From the NCBI GenBank assembly GCA_963277665.1, contig OY728143.1:229825591-229889590 (forward strand): a stretch of 64,000 bases of DNA. Direction: 5' to 3'. The position numbers and the translations under genes are program-made. Positions 12,311 to 26,100 of the stretch are shown piece by piece. Within the stretch, counting starts at the first letter, position 1. Every line of letters begins with the position of its first letter. The notes under the pieces were generated by a model. That model did not search any database. It was not told where the DNA came from and saw only the letters and a program-made list of their open reading frames with translations. Origin of the DNA: Viscum album (taxonomy: Eukaryota; Streptophyta; Magnoliopsida; Santalales; Viscaceae).

Positions 12311-12899
12311 GTGCCGTTGTCGTCACCGTCTAGTCCACTGAGGATCTCTATACTGTCGTCGTTGTCGTTGCAGTCGCAGCCAGCTCTAGGGTTCCCGCAC
12401 ACAGCAAGCTCGTTCAGGAGGGTCCGCTCCATGAGCCGATAGGCTGATACATCAACTGACACATAGTCCAGAGTTGATGTATCCAAAAGTTCTGTATCGT
12501 CAACATGAACTCAACGTCGCAGACGACGCGTCAATCAGACGCCAGGTCTGAGAGTTATTGGCTTTTTCGTCCTAGGGGCCTGGTTGGTTTTTAAGTCAAA
12601 ACCAACCCGACCGTACTCCAACTACGTCCAAACCTCGGGCGGAGTAAGCCAAAAGATCCATCTCACTAAGAGTAATCCATCAAAGTCGACGGTACGTCAA
12701 TCAGACGTCCAGAGCCCAAGTTATAAGTGTCTCCGCTCCGAGGGCCCGATTGGTTTTGTGTACGAACCAACCCGGCCGAACACAAAGTTTTCCGAAACCA
12801 TGAGTGTAATATGTCAAAACGACCGTCTCTATCCAAGGATCACATTGCTGGTGACGGTGCATCGATTGGAGGTCTGTAGCCCAAGATACGGGCAAAAGA

Positions 12900-13350
12900 C
12901 CGAAGAGGTCCGAAAACGGGGGGTCTGGGCCCGGGCCGACCCGGCCCAACCCCCCATGGGTCGGCCTGAACCGGGTCGACCTGACCCGGGTCCGGGTCCG
13001 ACCCGGATGGCGTGACCTGGCCCGGTCGGCGCGGCGCGGCCCGGCCTGGGCGCGACCCGGCTGGCGCTGGCCGGGAGGCCAGCGGGTTGGCTCAGCCGTT
13101 ACGGCCGAGCGAAGCGGGGGGCACGTTGCCCCCGCGTGGAGAGACCGCGGCCCCCGTGGGGCCGCCCTTGCCAGCGGACACGGCCGGCTTCCGTGTCCCG
13201 TTTCTTCCGGTCCCGCACGGTCGTGGGACCACGGCCTGCCGCCGCGGGTTCAGCCGCGGCGGCTCCTCCCGGCGGCGCGCCGGGTGCCGCCGCCCCCTGC
13301 TGCCGTGCCGATGAGGCGCGCCGGTGGACCTCTCCGCGGACCACTGGACG
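12900..13350. other. GC-rich island inside the reverse LTR
   Basis: About 450 bp of strongly G+C-rich, CpG-dense sequence in an otherwise AT-rich window. It contains clustered GGGTCGACC, GACCCGGGTC and GGCCCGGGCC near-palindromes. The LTR at 61 kb has a counterpart at about 62,490-63,070, so the island belongs to the LTR and is not a host CpG island. Long open frames on both strands here are by-products of low stop-codon density. Confidence 0.8.
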
Positions 13351-13599
13351 CGTTTCAGTGGTCGGAATTGCGTGCTGTCTTCACCAATGGGCCTCCCGGG
13401 GCCCGTCCTTCACTGCGAGGACCTCACATCACCCGTGCGGCCTGCTTTGTCATCGCTCGCCAATCCGATCACCAAGAATGAAGAGACGGTGGGTTCAGAC
13501 CTGTTCGTTGGTCCGCACCCACCGTGTTAGCGATTTTAAAAAGTCTTCTACCAAATATTTATATGAACCACAGATATAATCACATAGATTTAAAAAATG

Positions 13600-13860
13600 A
13601 ACAAAAACCCCTACCTCAACGTTGTCGTCGAACGTGAGTTCATCGCGGAATTAACCGTCGTGAAAGAAGAGGATCGTCGCGTCGTGGAAGGGGCGTCGCT
13701 GTCGTCGCGGTACACGGAGTTTCATAGACAAACTCTGAGGATTAAAAACACACAAATTTAATTGCACCATTTAAACCCATGTTGAGGATAAAATTCACAA
13801 AGAATTAAAAGAACCGCAACCCCCTACCTCAATCGGTTGTTGATCGAAGATTATTGCGGG
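13600..13860 (-). repeat. Two-copy ~216-bp duplication in the LTR
   Basis: The phrase CCCCTACCTCAA followed by a GTTGTCGTCGAACG or GTTGTTGATCGAAG variant occurs at about 13,607 and 13,823. Each is followed by a TCGCGG or TTGCGG patch. The 61 kb LTR has one CCCCTACCTTG near 63,337. Confidence 0.55.
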
Positions 13861-14110
13861 GAAGGAACGTTATGGAAGAAGCATCACGGAAGGAGAATCG
13901 TCAGCGTCGCGGTACACGGCGTCACGTCGTCGATCTCCAAGGGTTCGGCGCTCTTCGTCGCCCTTCGTCAGAGGCCGACGTTCTTCGTCGGCGATGATTT
14001 ATTCTTCGCGTTCTTCGCGTTCTTCGCGAAGGAGGATGAAGAACTTCAAGCTTTAGAGTTTCTCCAAATCCTCTCAACAAGCCACCCTCAAGTAAAACAA
14101 GTGTTGGTCT

Positions 14111-14119
14111 TATTTTATA
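14111..14119 (-). promoter_or_regulatory. Possible LTR TATA box
   Basis: TATAAAATA on the minus strand, about 650 bp after the LTR start, in the usual U3 position. If this is the promoter, U3 is short and R plus U5 make up nearly 2.9 kb, which places the tandem repeats and GC island in the transcript leader. Confidence 0.45.
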
Positions 14120-14763
14120 CCCATGCCAACAATTAGAAAAACAATTTAAGAAATGAACCATTAATTCGATGAATTAATGGTAACGACTTAACTGCCCAAT
14201 AAAAGAGGCGTTTCTTAACCCAAATAAACACACAGTTGACTTTATTTAAAAGAGGTTTTTGCGGGTGCGTTACATAGAGGGGAAGAAATGGTGGGGCTTG
14301 TGCGGGCCCCACCTCACAAATATCCTACCAAGTGGGTAGGATATCGTGGGTTCCACCTTATCCGTTTAACTTAGCTTAAGTGGCTTTAAGTGAAATAAAA
14401 TAAAGTGCTGCACCACTTTTATTTTATTTCTTAACTTAACCCCACAAATTAAAAACCACACCCGAGCAAACAGAACTCCAGAAAAGGCGTTTCTAAGAAT
14501 ATACCGGCGCTGCGATTCCATCGGTGCCCTCAGAATTCGATTCTGAGCACCGGTTCAAAAGATAGAAAATCCCGCTCATTCGTTCACTGAACGTACCCGA
14601 CCCAAACTTTGGAAAATGATTCCGGGCACACCGGGCCTCAGAATCAGGTGCTGTCAGAAACTGCGTTCTTGTAAAATTCCCAAGAAAATTAAGAAATAAA
14701 TTTCCTTGAATTTTATGTGTCTTTACATATTTAATGATAAATTAACCAAGGACTATAAAAATT

Positions 14764-17700
14764 ATAACACTCAAAACCTTTTCCATATTTTTTCTTCCAA
14801 AAATAAATACTACAAATAAATAAGAATAATATTAATTTGATAATAAAGAAGTACATTTTTATTAAATCACTAACTTAAATACACAATTAAAATACCAGAT
14901 CATCAAAATAATTCAATAACTACTAAATAACATCAGTAATAAAACTAGAAGGCCTATAATCACTATAAAAATTTCAATTTAATAACCTAAATCTCTTAAA
15001 TCTTCCATAATTATAAAAATTTCATCTATGAGGATAGTGAAAATACAATGAAATGGAGTGAAATAAGGTTCCATTTTGGTGAGTAATAAATATACATCTA
15101 GAAATGTTGGTTTGTCAAGAAACCCATATGTATGGGTATTGATAGAAAATTTTTGTCTGATACATGTTTCAAGTAGCCATAGTATTCTTTTATCATTGTT
15201 AATATAACAGTTTAAGAGAAGATTAAATAAATTTAAATAGTTAAATTTTTTTATAGAATGATAGTCTAAATATTAACATTACAAAATATATGTTTTTGAT
15301 ATTTTTTTTTTGAAAAAACAGAAACCATTAAAAATATATTTTTTATTTTATTATTTTTTTTAAAAAATATGAATAATAATTGTAATTAAAATTATCTTTA
15401 TTAAATTTAAAAATTCATTCACTTATATACTATATTTTACCTATAAGAAGATAGCTTGGTTAAAACCATCAACCCATTGGGAACATGGTTCAACCCATGG
15501 GGAAGGTTAGACCATCCACCTTCTGATGAGATATTGAGGTGATAATAGTGCCAACTAGACAAGGGAGGACCCGTGTATAGGGACCACTGAGTTCACGCAT
15601 GGTTTGATATAGAACTCATGTATGACCTATATGTATGGCCCATATAGTGTGAACGTTTTATCTTAGAATGAAGAATCCAATGTTTATCTTATAAGGTGAA
15701 ACATAATCCCTGATCATTTTTATTTGGGATTCTTGTAATTTTATTATTCACCCAATTAAAGGATTATATTTATATCATGCTCATTAGATCAAAATAATCT
15801 GGAACATCAATATCATTTTTCATTAATCTTCATCCTTAGGGTCGATTGAACACAACCCTCAATGTCATCACTTTGATTCCCACTTGCAGCCATCGTGAAC
15901 CTTGACAAATCATATCCCATATTGATATAGAATCCTCTAAAATGACCTAAATAAATACATAACTGAAAAAATATCAAATATATTTTATTTTTCTAGATTC
16001 TATAGAAATTTTTAGATATTATATCAATATTTATTCAAATGAATCTAACTTTCCATTTTATTTTATGAATTATACTGACTAACATCATTGTTTTATTCAA
16101 TATTTGTCAAAAATTTAACTCGATTCATTTGGATATCTAGGTCTATATCCATAAAATAATCACATTAATAAATAAATATATACTATATTTAATATTAAAC
16201 AAAAATAATTTAACACCTAGAAAAATAATCACACCCCCCGAATACTTTAGTCAAAAATGAAAAATACAGTATCATGCTACCTTCCCTTCATTGAGAACTG
16301 GTCATATAACCAGAAATTCTACTATACAATCTTACAAATTAAACTAAATTCCAAACTTATAACACCTCTTATATTGTTTAAATGATCTAAAATTTTCCTA
16401 CTTGAAAATCCACAGAAGGTAGTCTCATGTCATCTCCATTTTATAAGTTAAGGTAAGAGTGTTTTTTCAAAATTCATTTCATCAGAATTTGAATAAAGAT
16501 GTTCAATTTTTTAGAAATACCTTAGTAATGGGATTTCTATAAAAATTATGCATGTAAAGTTTGTTCATCAGGACATATTATTTTAATTTATACAGTAAAT
16601 TTTTATGCCTTTGGATGGAAAATTAATTTTTTAATTTAATTTTTGTTTTAAAATACCAATTTTATGTATAAAACTGGATATGTTAATTTATAATTATTAT
16701 TATTTAAATGTTATAGTCAATTTTTATTCTACATTTTACTATTTGGTGTTTAAAAAAAATTTAAAATGATTATATATATTCATACTTTAATGCTAAAAAA
16801 CATTTCTGTATATCGAATTATTTTGGTAAAAATATTTTGAATGTTTAAAGAATCTTAATTTTCCGTATATAAATTCAATAGACATTATGGAATTTTCAAA
16901 TTTTATTTTTATGTTTAAATAGTTTTATTTTCAATAAAGAATAAATATACATATACATTAATATCACATTTCATGTGAACAAGTTATATTTCAACACTTA
17001 TATATATTTGTGTATATATATGTATAATTTTAGGTAAAAATGATTTTTTACTATTGTTTCAGTATATAATTGTATATAAATATATTAATATATAAATGAA
17101 TTTATGTAAATAAAATTCTTACATATATATATATATATTTAAATAAATAAATAAATAAATAAATATTTCATTTATTGTATTTTTTTATTTTTTATATCTA
17201 TACATATGTGTATAAATATGTAATCTTGTTTTTATTCTAAATATATATATATATTATAATTTCTTATGTAAAAATATTATATATATATATATATACATAT
17301 TTCATTTCATGTGAAACTAATTTTATTGTGATATATATATATCCATATCTATATCCAAGTAATTATTTTTCTATGAGATGGATATAAAATCTAATGTTTT
17401 AAATAATCTTCGTGGTTTTTTTGATGTAATAAACAAGTTAACATTTTTTTACTACCAAATAATTTCACATGGTTATTATATGAATGAATTATGGGGATTG
17501 GAGTAGACACAAGCCATTATGGGACATTCTCCAACTCTTTGATGGGTGTGCCCCGATAGCACTGGGGGAGCCTGTTATTGCTCACATGATGTGTTCACAT
17601 AGATAAAACTCTAATGAAATGGGTAATGTATTGATCTCCTGAGATTTGAATTATAGTGCATGGGTGATTTTCCTATGAAAAATATGAGATTAGAGAGTAA

Positions 17701-18290
17701 AACTAATCCATCACGAGACTATTTCTTCAATATTATGTTGTCATAGGAGTAAACTATGACATTATGATCCAAGGTGCATTTGGTAATAATTTATGAATGC
17801 TTATGAGATTTAAATATAAATATATTTTATTATATGAATGAATTAATTGGATTTTACAAAGGTTATGTATGTTGGAATCCATTTAGAATATGTGTTTATT
17901 TTCAAAAGTACTCATGATCTCTATGGTCTTCATTATCGAACATATGTCATGTTTTATATTTATGTTATATTGCAATCTCTGTTTGGTCTCTACTTGTTTT
18001 CAATCCCTTACTGATATTTTTTTCTCATACATTTTTTGATTTTTTACAAATTTATTTTATAATTTATTATATGGCTAGTTGCACGAAAAATGAATTTTTT
18101 ATTTCTTTATTTTTTACAACATTGAGAAAAATGAATTTTTTATCCAATTCTCAAATAAATTGACAAGAAAATTTCTCCATTTATATAATATTTTGTGTCA
18201 TTGGCAGTTATATTTTTTTAAAAAATTACACATCATGATTTAGTGTTGAATCCAAAAGTGATGGTTTGGGTATTTATAGTTGATATTAGA
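14764..18290. repeat. Unclassified AT-rich ~3.5 kb repeat, copy A
   Basis: Aligns along its length with 19,160-22,740. Anchors are ATAACACTCAAAAC at the left edge, GGCCTATAATC near 14,951, GAACATGGTTCAACCCATGG near 15,480, TCTCATGTCATCTCC near 16,423, and GTGTTGAATCC near 18,243. No coding sequence, PBS or PPT was recognised. It could be a long LTR, part of an element's untranslated region, or a non-autonomous element. It directly abuts the LTR ending at 14,769; the shared left-edge motif overlaps that LTR terminus by a few bases. Confidence 0.75.
17122..17165. repeat. (AT)n and (AAAT)n microsatellite in copy A
   Basis: A TA run followed by about six AAAT units. Copy B has an (AAAT)n-(AT)n stretch at the comparable place (about 21,659-21,699), so the simple repeat may be ancestral to both copies. 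Confidence 0.9.
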
Positions 18291-19160
18291 GGAACAGTCT
18301 ATAAAATTTTGGAAAATTAGTACAAATTAATAGTTTATATATACTATCATAGTAAATTAATTTTCCTAACCATTATTAGATGGAAGGAAGAGGATAACAA
18401 ATAACAATTTTTTACTTTCTAGATGAGTTACTCAAAAATATAATACTATAGTCATTCTAAAATGTTTTAGAACCCTTTTAAAACCTTTAAACCAACTGAA
18501 AATGTCCTTGCAAGATATCTAAATCATCAGATATAGATCGATTCTTTCATGGATATAATCTAATCAATTATTTAATTATATCTACTGAATTCCCTTATTA
18601 TGCACGATGAAGATAATATTATGAATGTATTTTGAACTATTTTACCCTATAAAATCAATTTGAATCTTTAGTATAATTTACTGAATCAGTAGAAGAGGAT
18701 GCCCTCCACATGAATTATATGTGTCAAATTTTAGGTTTTTCAAATATGTAGAAGATTTAAATACATTGAAATATTAGTGGAAGAGTTGGTTTGATAGTTA
18801 TATATGAATCAATTTCACTCAGATATCTCTTTACATTACAGTCCTCATAGATCAATCTCTACTTCATATTGATCTTTTCATGAGTTTGACCAAAATTGCA
18901 CAAATTCCATATGGGAAAAAGAATTCAACAAACTTGAAACTACCCCAAGGTTTGGTTTTATTTGGGAGAAACATTAATTTTCATGAGATTCACCATCATT
19001 GGATAATATGTTAACCATTTGAATTATTTTTAGTTGTATGAAATCAGCAAATAATAATAATAATAATGTAATTTTTTTAGGAAAACCATAGATTAAGTTC
19101 ATAAAAATAAGAACAATGGTGAGTGTATGAACATATTTTTAGAGTGCAATTCAATTAATG
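18290..19160. other. Spacer between AT-rich repeat copies A and B
   Basis: About 0.87 kb not shared between the copies. It holds an (AAT)n run at about 19,051-19,068 and scattered stops in all frames. I see no PBS, PPT or protein similarity. If A and B are LTRs this would be a very short internal region. Confidence 0.55.
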
Positions 19161-21777
19161 GTGTGAGAATATAACACTACAAACATTTTATGTATTCTTG
19201 CATTTAAAAATAAAAACATCAAATAAATAAAATAAAATAAAGATATGAAAGAAGAACATTTATTTATAAAACACTAACTTTAATCCACAATTATAATATA
19301 ATGGCTTTCAAAAAAATTTAGTAAACTCAATACTAACATCAGTAACACAATTGGAAGGCCTCTAATCAACATATTATTTCCAAAGGTACAACCTATATTT
19401 TTTATATCTATAATAATTAGAAAAATGGTCACAAGGTGGATATCGAAAATAAAAAAAATTAAGAGGGAAATAAATATAAAATTTTAGTTGTTAGAAATAG
19501 TACTCAGCAAATGTTGTTTTATCTAAAAACCTCAAATTATGGTTATTTATAGAAAATTAATTTTTGAGACTATTGTCAAGTAGCCATTGGATATTTTGTT
19601 TTAATCTATATAAATAAAATGATTGAAGAGGATATTAATTTGTTTAAAATAATTAAATGATGTATAAAAATAGTAGTCAAAATTTGACCACTACAAAATA
19701 TATGTTTATGTTAATGTTTTTAAAACAAAATAAAATCATTAAAAAATATAATTTATATTTTTTATTTTCTTTCAAAAAAATATATGAATAATACATGTAA
19801 TTCAAAATATTCTTAATAAATTTCAAAATTCCATTTCTTATTAAACATATTTTTTCCATAAGATGTTGGGTGGTCTAACACCATGAATCCATATAGAACA
19901 TGGTTCAACCCATGGTAAAGGTTTGATCGACCACATTCAAAGGTGGTATAGAGGTGCTCATATTTCCCAATGGATTCGGAAGGACTTGTGTATAAGGATA
20001 ACTATGTTTCTATATGGTTTGGGCTAGAAAGATCACATGTCCCATGTGTGAGCCTCATGTAGAGTGTGTTTTTGATTTTAGAACAAAGAAAAAATGATTT
20101 ATCATATATGGTGACACACAAAAAATGATCATTTCAGTGTTGGATGCTTCGTATGTCACTATTCACTAGAGTAAAGGATATTGTTTATATCATTTTTTTC
20201 AAATTAAAATAATCTAAAACATCTATATCATTTTAGGGTCTTTTTTATCCTCATGGTCAATCAATCCCAACCCTCACACCATCAGTTTTCATACCACATG
20301 ATGCCATCTTCATACACAATAGTACATGGATCGACTTGGCATAGATTTCTCTAAAAAAATAAATAAATTACAAAATAAAACCAACTGAATATCAAAAAAT
20401 ATTTCTTTTTTTAATATCCAAAAACAATTTAGAAATATATATATTAAAATGTCTATATCACTACAATTTATTTTACGATTTATACTAACTAATAGCCTTA
20501 TTTCGTTCAATATTTCTTATTAAAATTTGAATCCTTCAGATATCATTGTGTGTATCAACGAAAGAAACATATAAATATATAAATAAAATAATTATATTTA
20601 TTTTGAAACGTGATGAATCATACAACTAGGTATATAATCAAATCCCCAAATAATGATTTCAAAAACTAAAAATATTGTATCCAACTACATTTCTATATTT
20701 CAGAGTACGTTGTATATATAGAAAACCTATTATATTACCCCACAAAGGGAACTCAATACCCAGATTCCAAAATCTATTTTTTTCATTAGAATCCCTCCAT
20801 TCATCACACCTTAATATCTATGTAAGGAAGCCTCATGTCATATATATTTATCTATATAACATAAGGATTTTATTTTCAAAATAAATTTCATTATAATCAT
20901 AAATGTGTCGTTCTATTTTTAGAAAACCTTTTGCAAGGGAATTTTTGTTAAAATTATGCATAATTGTTTTCATCCATATATATTATTTAACTTGAGAAAT
21001 TAATATTTTTATGTAATTTAATGGAAAATATGTGTTTTAATTTTATTATTATGGTTTTAAGCCTTAAAAAGGGACAATTTCATTTATAATTAGTCTTCTT
21101 GAAATGTTACAATAAATTTCTATTCGATATATTATTATTTCATGTCAAAAATCATTTATCAATTATATATATATATATATATCTGCATTTTCATTGTAGA
21201 AATCACTTTTATGTGTGGATTTATTTTTATAAAATTATTTTTGAATCATTAAAGAATCTTAATTAGGAATCAATAAATTTAATAGAAGTTAAAGAATTTT
21301 CATAATTTCTGTGTAAGTAAAAATAGTTTTATTTTCTAACAGGAATATGTATATATATACATAAATATAACATATCATATGACACACTTTTATTCAAACA
21401 CACATATATACGTATGTATCTACATATATGTATCATTTTTGGTGACATGTATTTTTTACTCTAGTTTGAATAAATACATATCTATAAATGTATGTATATA
21501 TGAATCAATTGATGTAAAACTATTTTATTTCTGATATATTTTTATATATGTATATAAATTTTTATATATATACATATCATTTCATATAAAATAATTTTAA
21601 AATTTTGATATATATACATATTTTTATTAATATGTAATCATGTTTTTATTATAAATGTATAAATAAATAAATAAATAAATAAATATATATATATATATAC
21701 GCACAACTGGTATATATATGTATATAAATATATGTACATATATACAATTATACTTTCATTCAAAACTACTTTATTGT

Positions 21778-21808
<31 letters not shown>

Positions 21809-22740
21809 CGTAGAAATTAAATTTTTATGAGATGGATAGCCAAGCTAGTGTTTTAATGAATATTAATGCATTTCATGAAGTAAAATATAAGTTAACATGT
21901 ATTAAATTCCAAATAATTATAATTAAATACTTAATGAGTTAAGTTAGGGGATGAGATTAAAACCATACCCTTATGGAACATTGTCCTATTATGTGGTGGG
22001 TGTGCCCAGATAACAACATGTTTTCATATTATAGCCTTTATGATGGGTGCACCTAGATTGCGATTAATTTCATTGGTTAATGTTTTACTCACATGATATT
22101 TCATGTATGGTGTGTATGAGGATATTCTGAGAACTACATGGTATTATGTAGTAAACCTAATCCATCATGGGACTATACCTGTCATGTTATACACTTCGAG
22201 GATTAAACCGTGACTTTATAATCCAAAGTACCTTTGGTAATTATTTATGAACACCTTTGAGTTTTGAGTAGAATCATTATTATTTTATTAATGAATGATA
22301 TGAATTTCCCAAGGATTATATATGGTATAATCTATTTGTTAAACATTAACATTTTGAAAAGTACTTATGGCTTCTATGGTCTGAATTATCAAACTTATAG
22401 CACATTTTGCTTTTATATTGAATTGATAACTCTTTTCGGTCTCCATATGTTCTAAAACCCCTTACTAGTTTTTTAGCATCCCATGTTTAAAAAAATCAAT
22501 AGTATTTTTAGGGTTCTAATATGGTTGGTAAAATGTGAATTATATTTTTTAATTTTAATTTTTTTTGTACATATCTATTAAAACATTATGGCTGTGTCTA
22601 ATTATACAAAACCAAGACTAGAAAATGTTTTCAGATGTGTAAAGAACTATTTAATTTCTATTTTTCTTTTATAAATAATTACAAATCGTGTTTGAGTGTT
22701 GAATTAAGATGTTTGGGTTCTGTTCATTGCATCAATACTC
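19160..22740. repeat. Unclassified AT-rich ~3.5 kb repeat, copy B
   Basis: Direct-orientation partner of copy A at an offset of about 4.4 kb. Anchors are ATAACACTACAAAC near 19,164, AACATGGTTCAACCCATGG near 19,899, CCTCATGTCATATA near 20,830, and GTGTTGAATTAAGATG near 22,697. The copies share order but differ by many substitutions and small indels. Scattered 60-70-residue open frames are not conserved between the copies, which argues against coding. Confidence 0.75.
21659..21808. repeat. (AAAT)n and (AT)n microsatellites in copy B
   Basis: AAAT units to about 21,684, then AT units to about 21,699, and a further uninterrupted (AT) run at 21,781-21,808. Confidence 0.9.
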
Positions 22741-22859
22741 TATTATGGATGGATTAATTGTATTTTCTTGAGAAATATATCTTAACAATGAGGTTTAATA
22801 TAAGAATCCAAATATATTGTTCTATATAGTCTATGCATGTTTTATTGATATATTCAAAG

Positions 22860-23110
22860 ATACCATGTAACTCAATATATATTTAAAATTTCACATAAAA
22901 ATAAATAATTACATAAAAACCACTGAATTCTCATTAATCCAAAAGGATAAAAATAAAAACTCAATATCTATGAAAAAACTAAGAACCAAGACTAACATCG
23001 ACATACATTTATCCTAGACAGAACATAAAAAATCAATTTTTCTGTATGTTAAGTGCTAGATAAAAATTTATTCTCCCAAAAACCTCAAGTTATGATGATA
23101 TTATCCCACA
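22860..23110. repeat. Possible third, partial copy of the AT-rich repeat
   Basis: AAACTCAATATCTATG, ACTAACATC and AAAACCTCAAGTTATG occur in the same order as the corresponding words of copy B (about 19,323-19,540). The resemblance fades beyond about 23,110. Low complexity makes chance similarity possible. Confidence 0.3.
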
Positions 23111-26100
23111 TGTATCATACAATGAAAAATATCTAGGGGAATATAGAATGTCTTCCTTCATTTCAACTTACGGTTTGATAAAATTATTCCATGAACCAGC
23201 CCTGGTTAATCCTATTTTGTGTACCCAGTACTACTCATGATATAATTCAAGGGGAATTCCTTATCCCTATGGGCCAGTTATAAGCACCAAGGTAATATTT
23301 TTTAATAATATAAAATTATTTCAGCAGACTAGAAGAAGAGACACTAGAATACTACGAAAAAACAATAATGAAAACTTATTACATTAAGCATCAATGAATT
23401 GTAGGGTAATCTATTAAAAAATAACTACAAAACCATATATGAAACATGAGAACAATCATATATATATATATATATATGAAAAAGTGATAAATAAGTACAA
23501 AAAATAAAATATAACTATAGATAAAAAATAATAACAAAGATATTCATAAAATAAATATCATCATTACCAAACATAACAAATAAAACAAATAAATTACTTC
23601 CATTTTTCACTATACACATGTGACAGAACTCCACATATAGAATCCACAAAATTCATACCAAGAAGATGATATGCCTCTCTATGTTCATGTGAGACCTACT
23701 AATCCTATAACAATATATACCTAAGGAAATATATATAACAAGTATCCTCCCCTGATACTATGAATAAACTATAATTGTAATGTCACCTCAAGCAAGATTG
23801 AAATAAATGAATAAAAATAATAGATATGTTCTCATTAAAGAAAAAAAATCAATGAAATTTATTTTTTGAATTAATCATTTACAAGAGGAAACAACTATTT
23901 TAAATTTGATTTTACATTCAAAAACTATTTTAAAAAAGCTGTGATGTTTAATGAATGAGGAAATTGGTTTTAAATTTTAAATAAAAGCATCAACATGCTT
24001 CATAAAATGTTGTCTGAATAAATAAAATCTAAAAACATGACAATATGTAATAAATAATAAAAAATCATAATGGTAACCTAGAATCCATGAGAATTATGTT
24101 GAATAAAAATTATATAATAACTGTTATAAAATTCTATGATCAAATATCACTAAACATCCCATAATATAAATCTTGAACTACCTAGCCTATCCAAGGGGAA
24201 ACACCGATAATTAAAACATTTTCTATTCATGGGAAACTACCTAGACTGTGATCATATAATAGTGTATCATGTGTTTCTAGGTCACCTGTTTGTTTACCAA
24301 TATATTCATATGACACATTAATGGATGTGATAAAATCAATAACAACATAAAAATATAATGAAATCAATCAATAAAAAATATCAATGTAACCTCTTACTAC
24401 CCTTCATAGAATCCACCATATTTTTTATAGAAAGGACGTTGTGTATTTTCAACATAAACCAAATGGGATTATATTAATGTAATATAAAATAATTTGAAAT
24501 CTAAAAACACATTAATTTGGAATTTTCTAGGAAATCCTTTTAAACTGTTTTGGAAATTACCGAACTGGTATAAAAATAATTTTAGATACCAAAATTATAA
24601 ATAACAATTTATAAAATATATATAAATCAGAAATTATCAACCATTCATTATATCTTTATAAACCTTATTAAATAATGATGAACACCTTTGACTCTAAAGT
24701 AATCAATATGGATATTTTTTAAATGGAAAATTATCGTTTATAAAATAATGAATTCACATTAATGAGTAAAACATGTAATTAATCCAAAAAATTATTCATG
24801 TAATTGTAAAAAGAATTTTAATCTTTTATACTATGTAACAATATCTTTTAAATTAAAATAAATTCAATAAAACTACATTAATTTATTTAAAACAAATCAC
24901 TATGCATAATGTCATTTTTATAGAACATAGTTTATACATTAAAACCAACAAGGAATAATGATTTTATAATTAATTGACTAATAATTGAGAAATATAACTA
25001 ATAATCACTATTTTAACTCTCCATGAATTAAAACCTCATAAATAATAGAAGAACGATCCCAAAAGTACAATAGATACTATAAATTAAGATGAAGTCAATT
25101 TTTTTTGACAAACTCTAATACCTGGGACTCTATAACCTCACTAGGGAATTAAAATGTGATAAAAGGTATTAAAAATTTAGAATATTATAACATAATGATA
25201 TACTCATGGATATTAATCATTATTCCCTTAATAAAACCATTGGAGATATCCTTATAGGATGTGAAAACAATAGGTGGGGGAGTTCCATAGATACAAGATA
25301 TTAATGGGCGGGAGAGAGGATTCCCAAGAATCCAACATGAACAGTGGTAAATGTGTCTTTAAATTTTTTTAATAACCACTATAGTCAATATATTACGGCC
25401 TTATTATTTAAAAAATAACATTCCAATATTGATCCTCTAATTGGAATCACATGGGAAACTGTATGGTTCTAATTCAATTTTGGGAAAAAAATGAACCAAA
25501 CATTTGAAACAACTCTAATGAAACTTTATATCCATATTCATTGTTGTTGTATTATTTATAATAGTAGTGCACCAACCATGTAATATACTCTAAAACATAA
25601 ACAATATGAAAATTCAAGGATTATTAGCCAAAAATGAAAATAAATTTTCAACTCTAAATAGATAAATAAATTAAAAAAGAATAAAAAAGTCATGATGTGA
25701 TAAATATCCTCACCATAACACATTATATTCCATGACAGTCTTGTATAAAATGGGTAAAATAACAAGGAAAAATGTGAAACTACCTCACTAGGTTCATAAC
25801 CTAAGAGATTAGGGAGAAATGGGGAAATCTAAGATAACTATCACAATCAGACATATCATAATAAATGTTGAAATGGAATAGACCATGGGAACATAATTTA
25901 TGTAATTACAGGTCACTATAATGGACTTTATGAAAGGTCATAAAAACTCAAATATGAGAAAATGTATATAAAATATTAGTATAAACAACAGAGATACACC
26001 CAAAAATATATGTATGGTTGGAATGATGTAATAAAATCCAATCATTAGTCCCAAAATGAAAACATTTTGAGTGAATCAAATAATAAGCAATTAGAAATCT

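Larger units (their letters stand above)
11216..14769 (-). repeat. Solo-like LTR of the element 1 family, reverse orientation
   Basis: On the minus strand it starts TGTTATAATT at 14,769 and ends GGGCCGTAACA at 11,216, with TG...CA termini. Its end block (GTGCCGTGACTACCCCAAGC on the plus strand) matches the ends of the LTRs at 2,925 and 10,158. Its start matches the CAGCAC..GATTC block near 6,200. No PBS follows the minus-strand end (below 11,216) and no clear pol tail or PPT precedes the start, so it looks like a solo LTR. The five flanking bases on each side do not match, so a target duplication is not visible. Confidence 0.83.

Noticed and set aside
12584..13579. Overlapping plus-strand open frames of 143 and 147 codons
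   Set aside because: Same cause: GC-rich LTR core with low stop density, low-complexity translation, no family resemblance.
18960..19165. Minus-strand LTR start at TGTTATATTCTCACACC (19,164 downwards)
   Set aside because: Resembles the LTR start at 14,769 only for a few bases; the following 0.8 kb does not align convincingly with known LTRs of the window.
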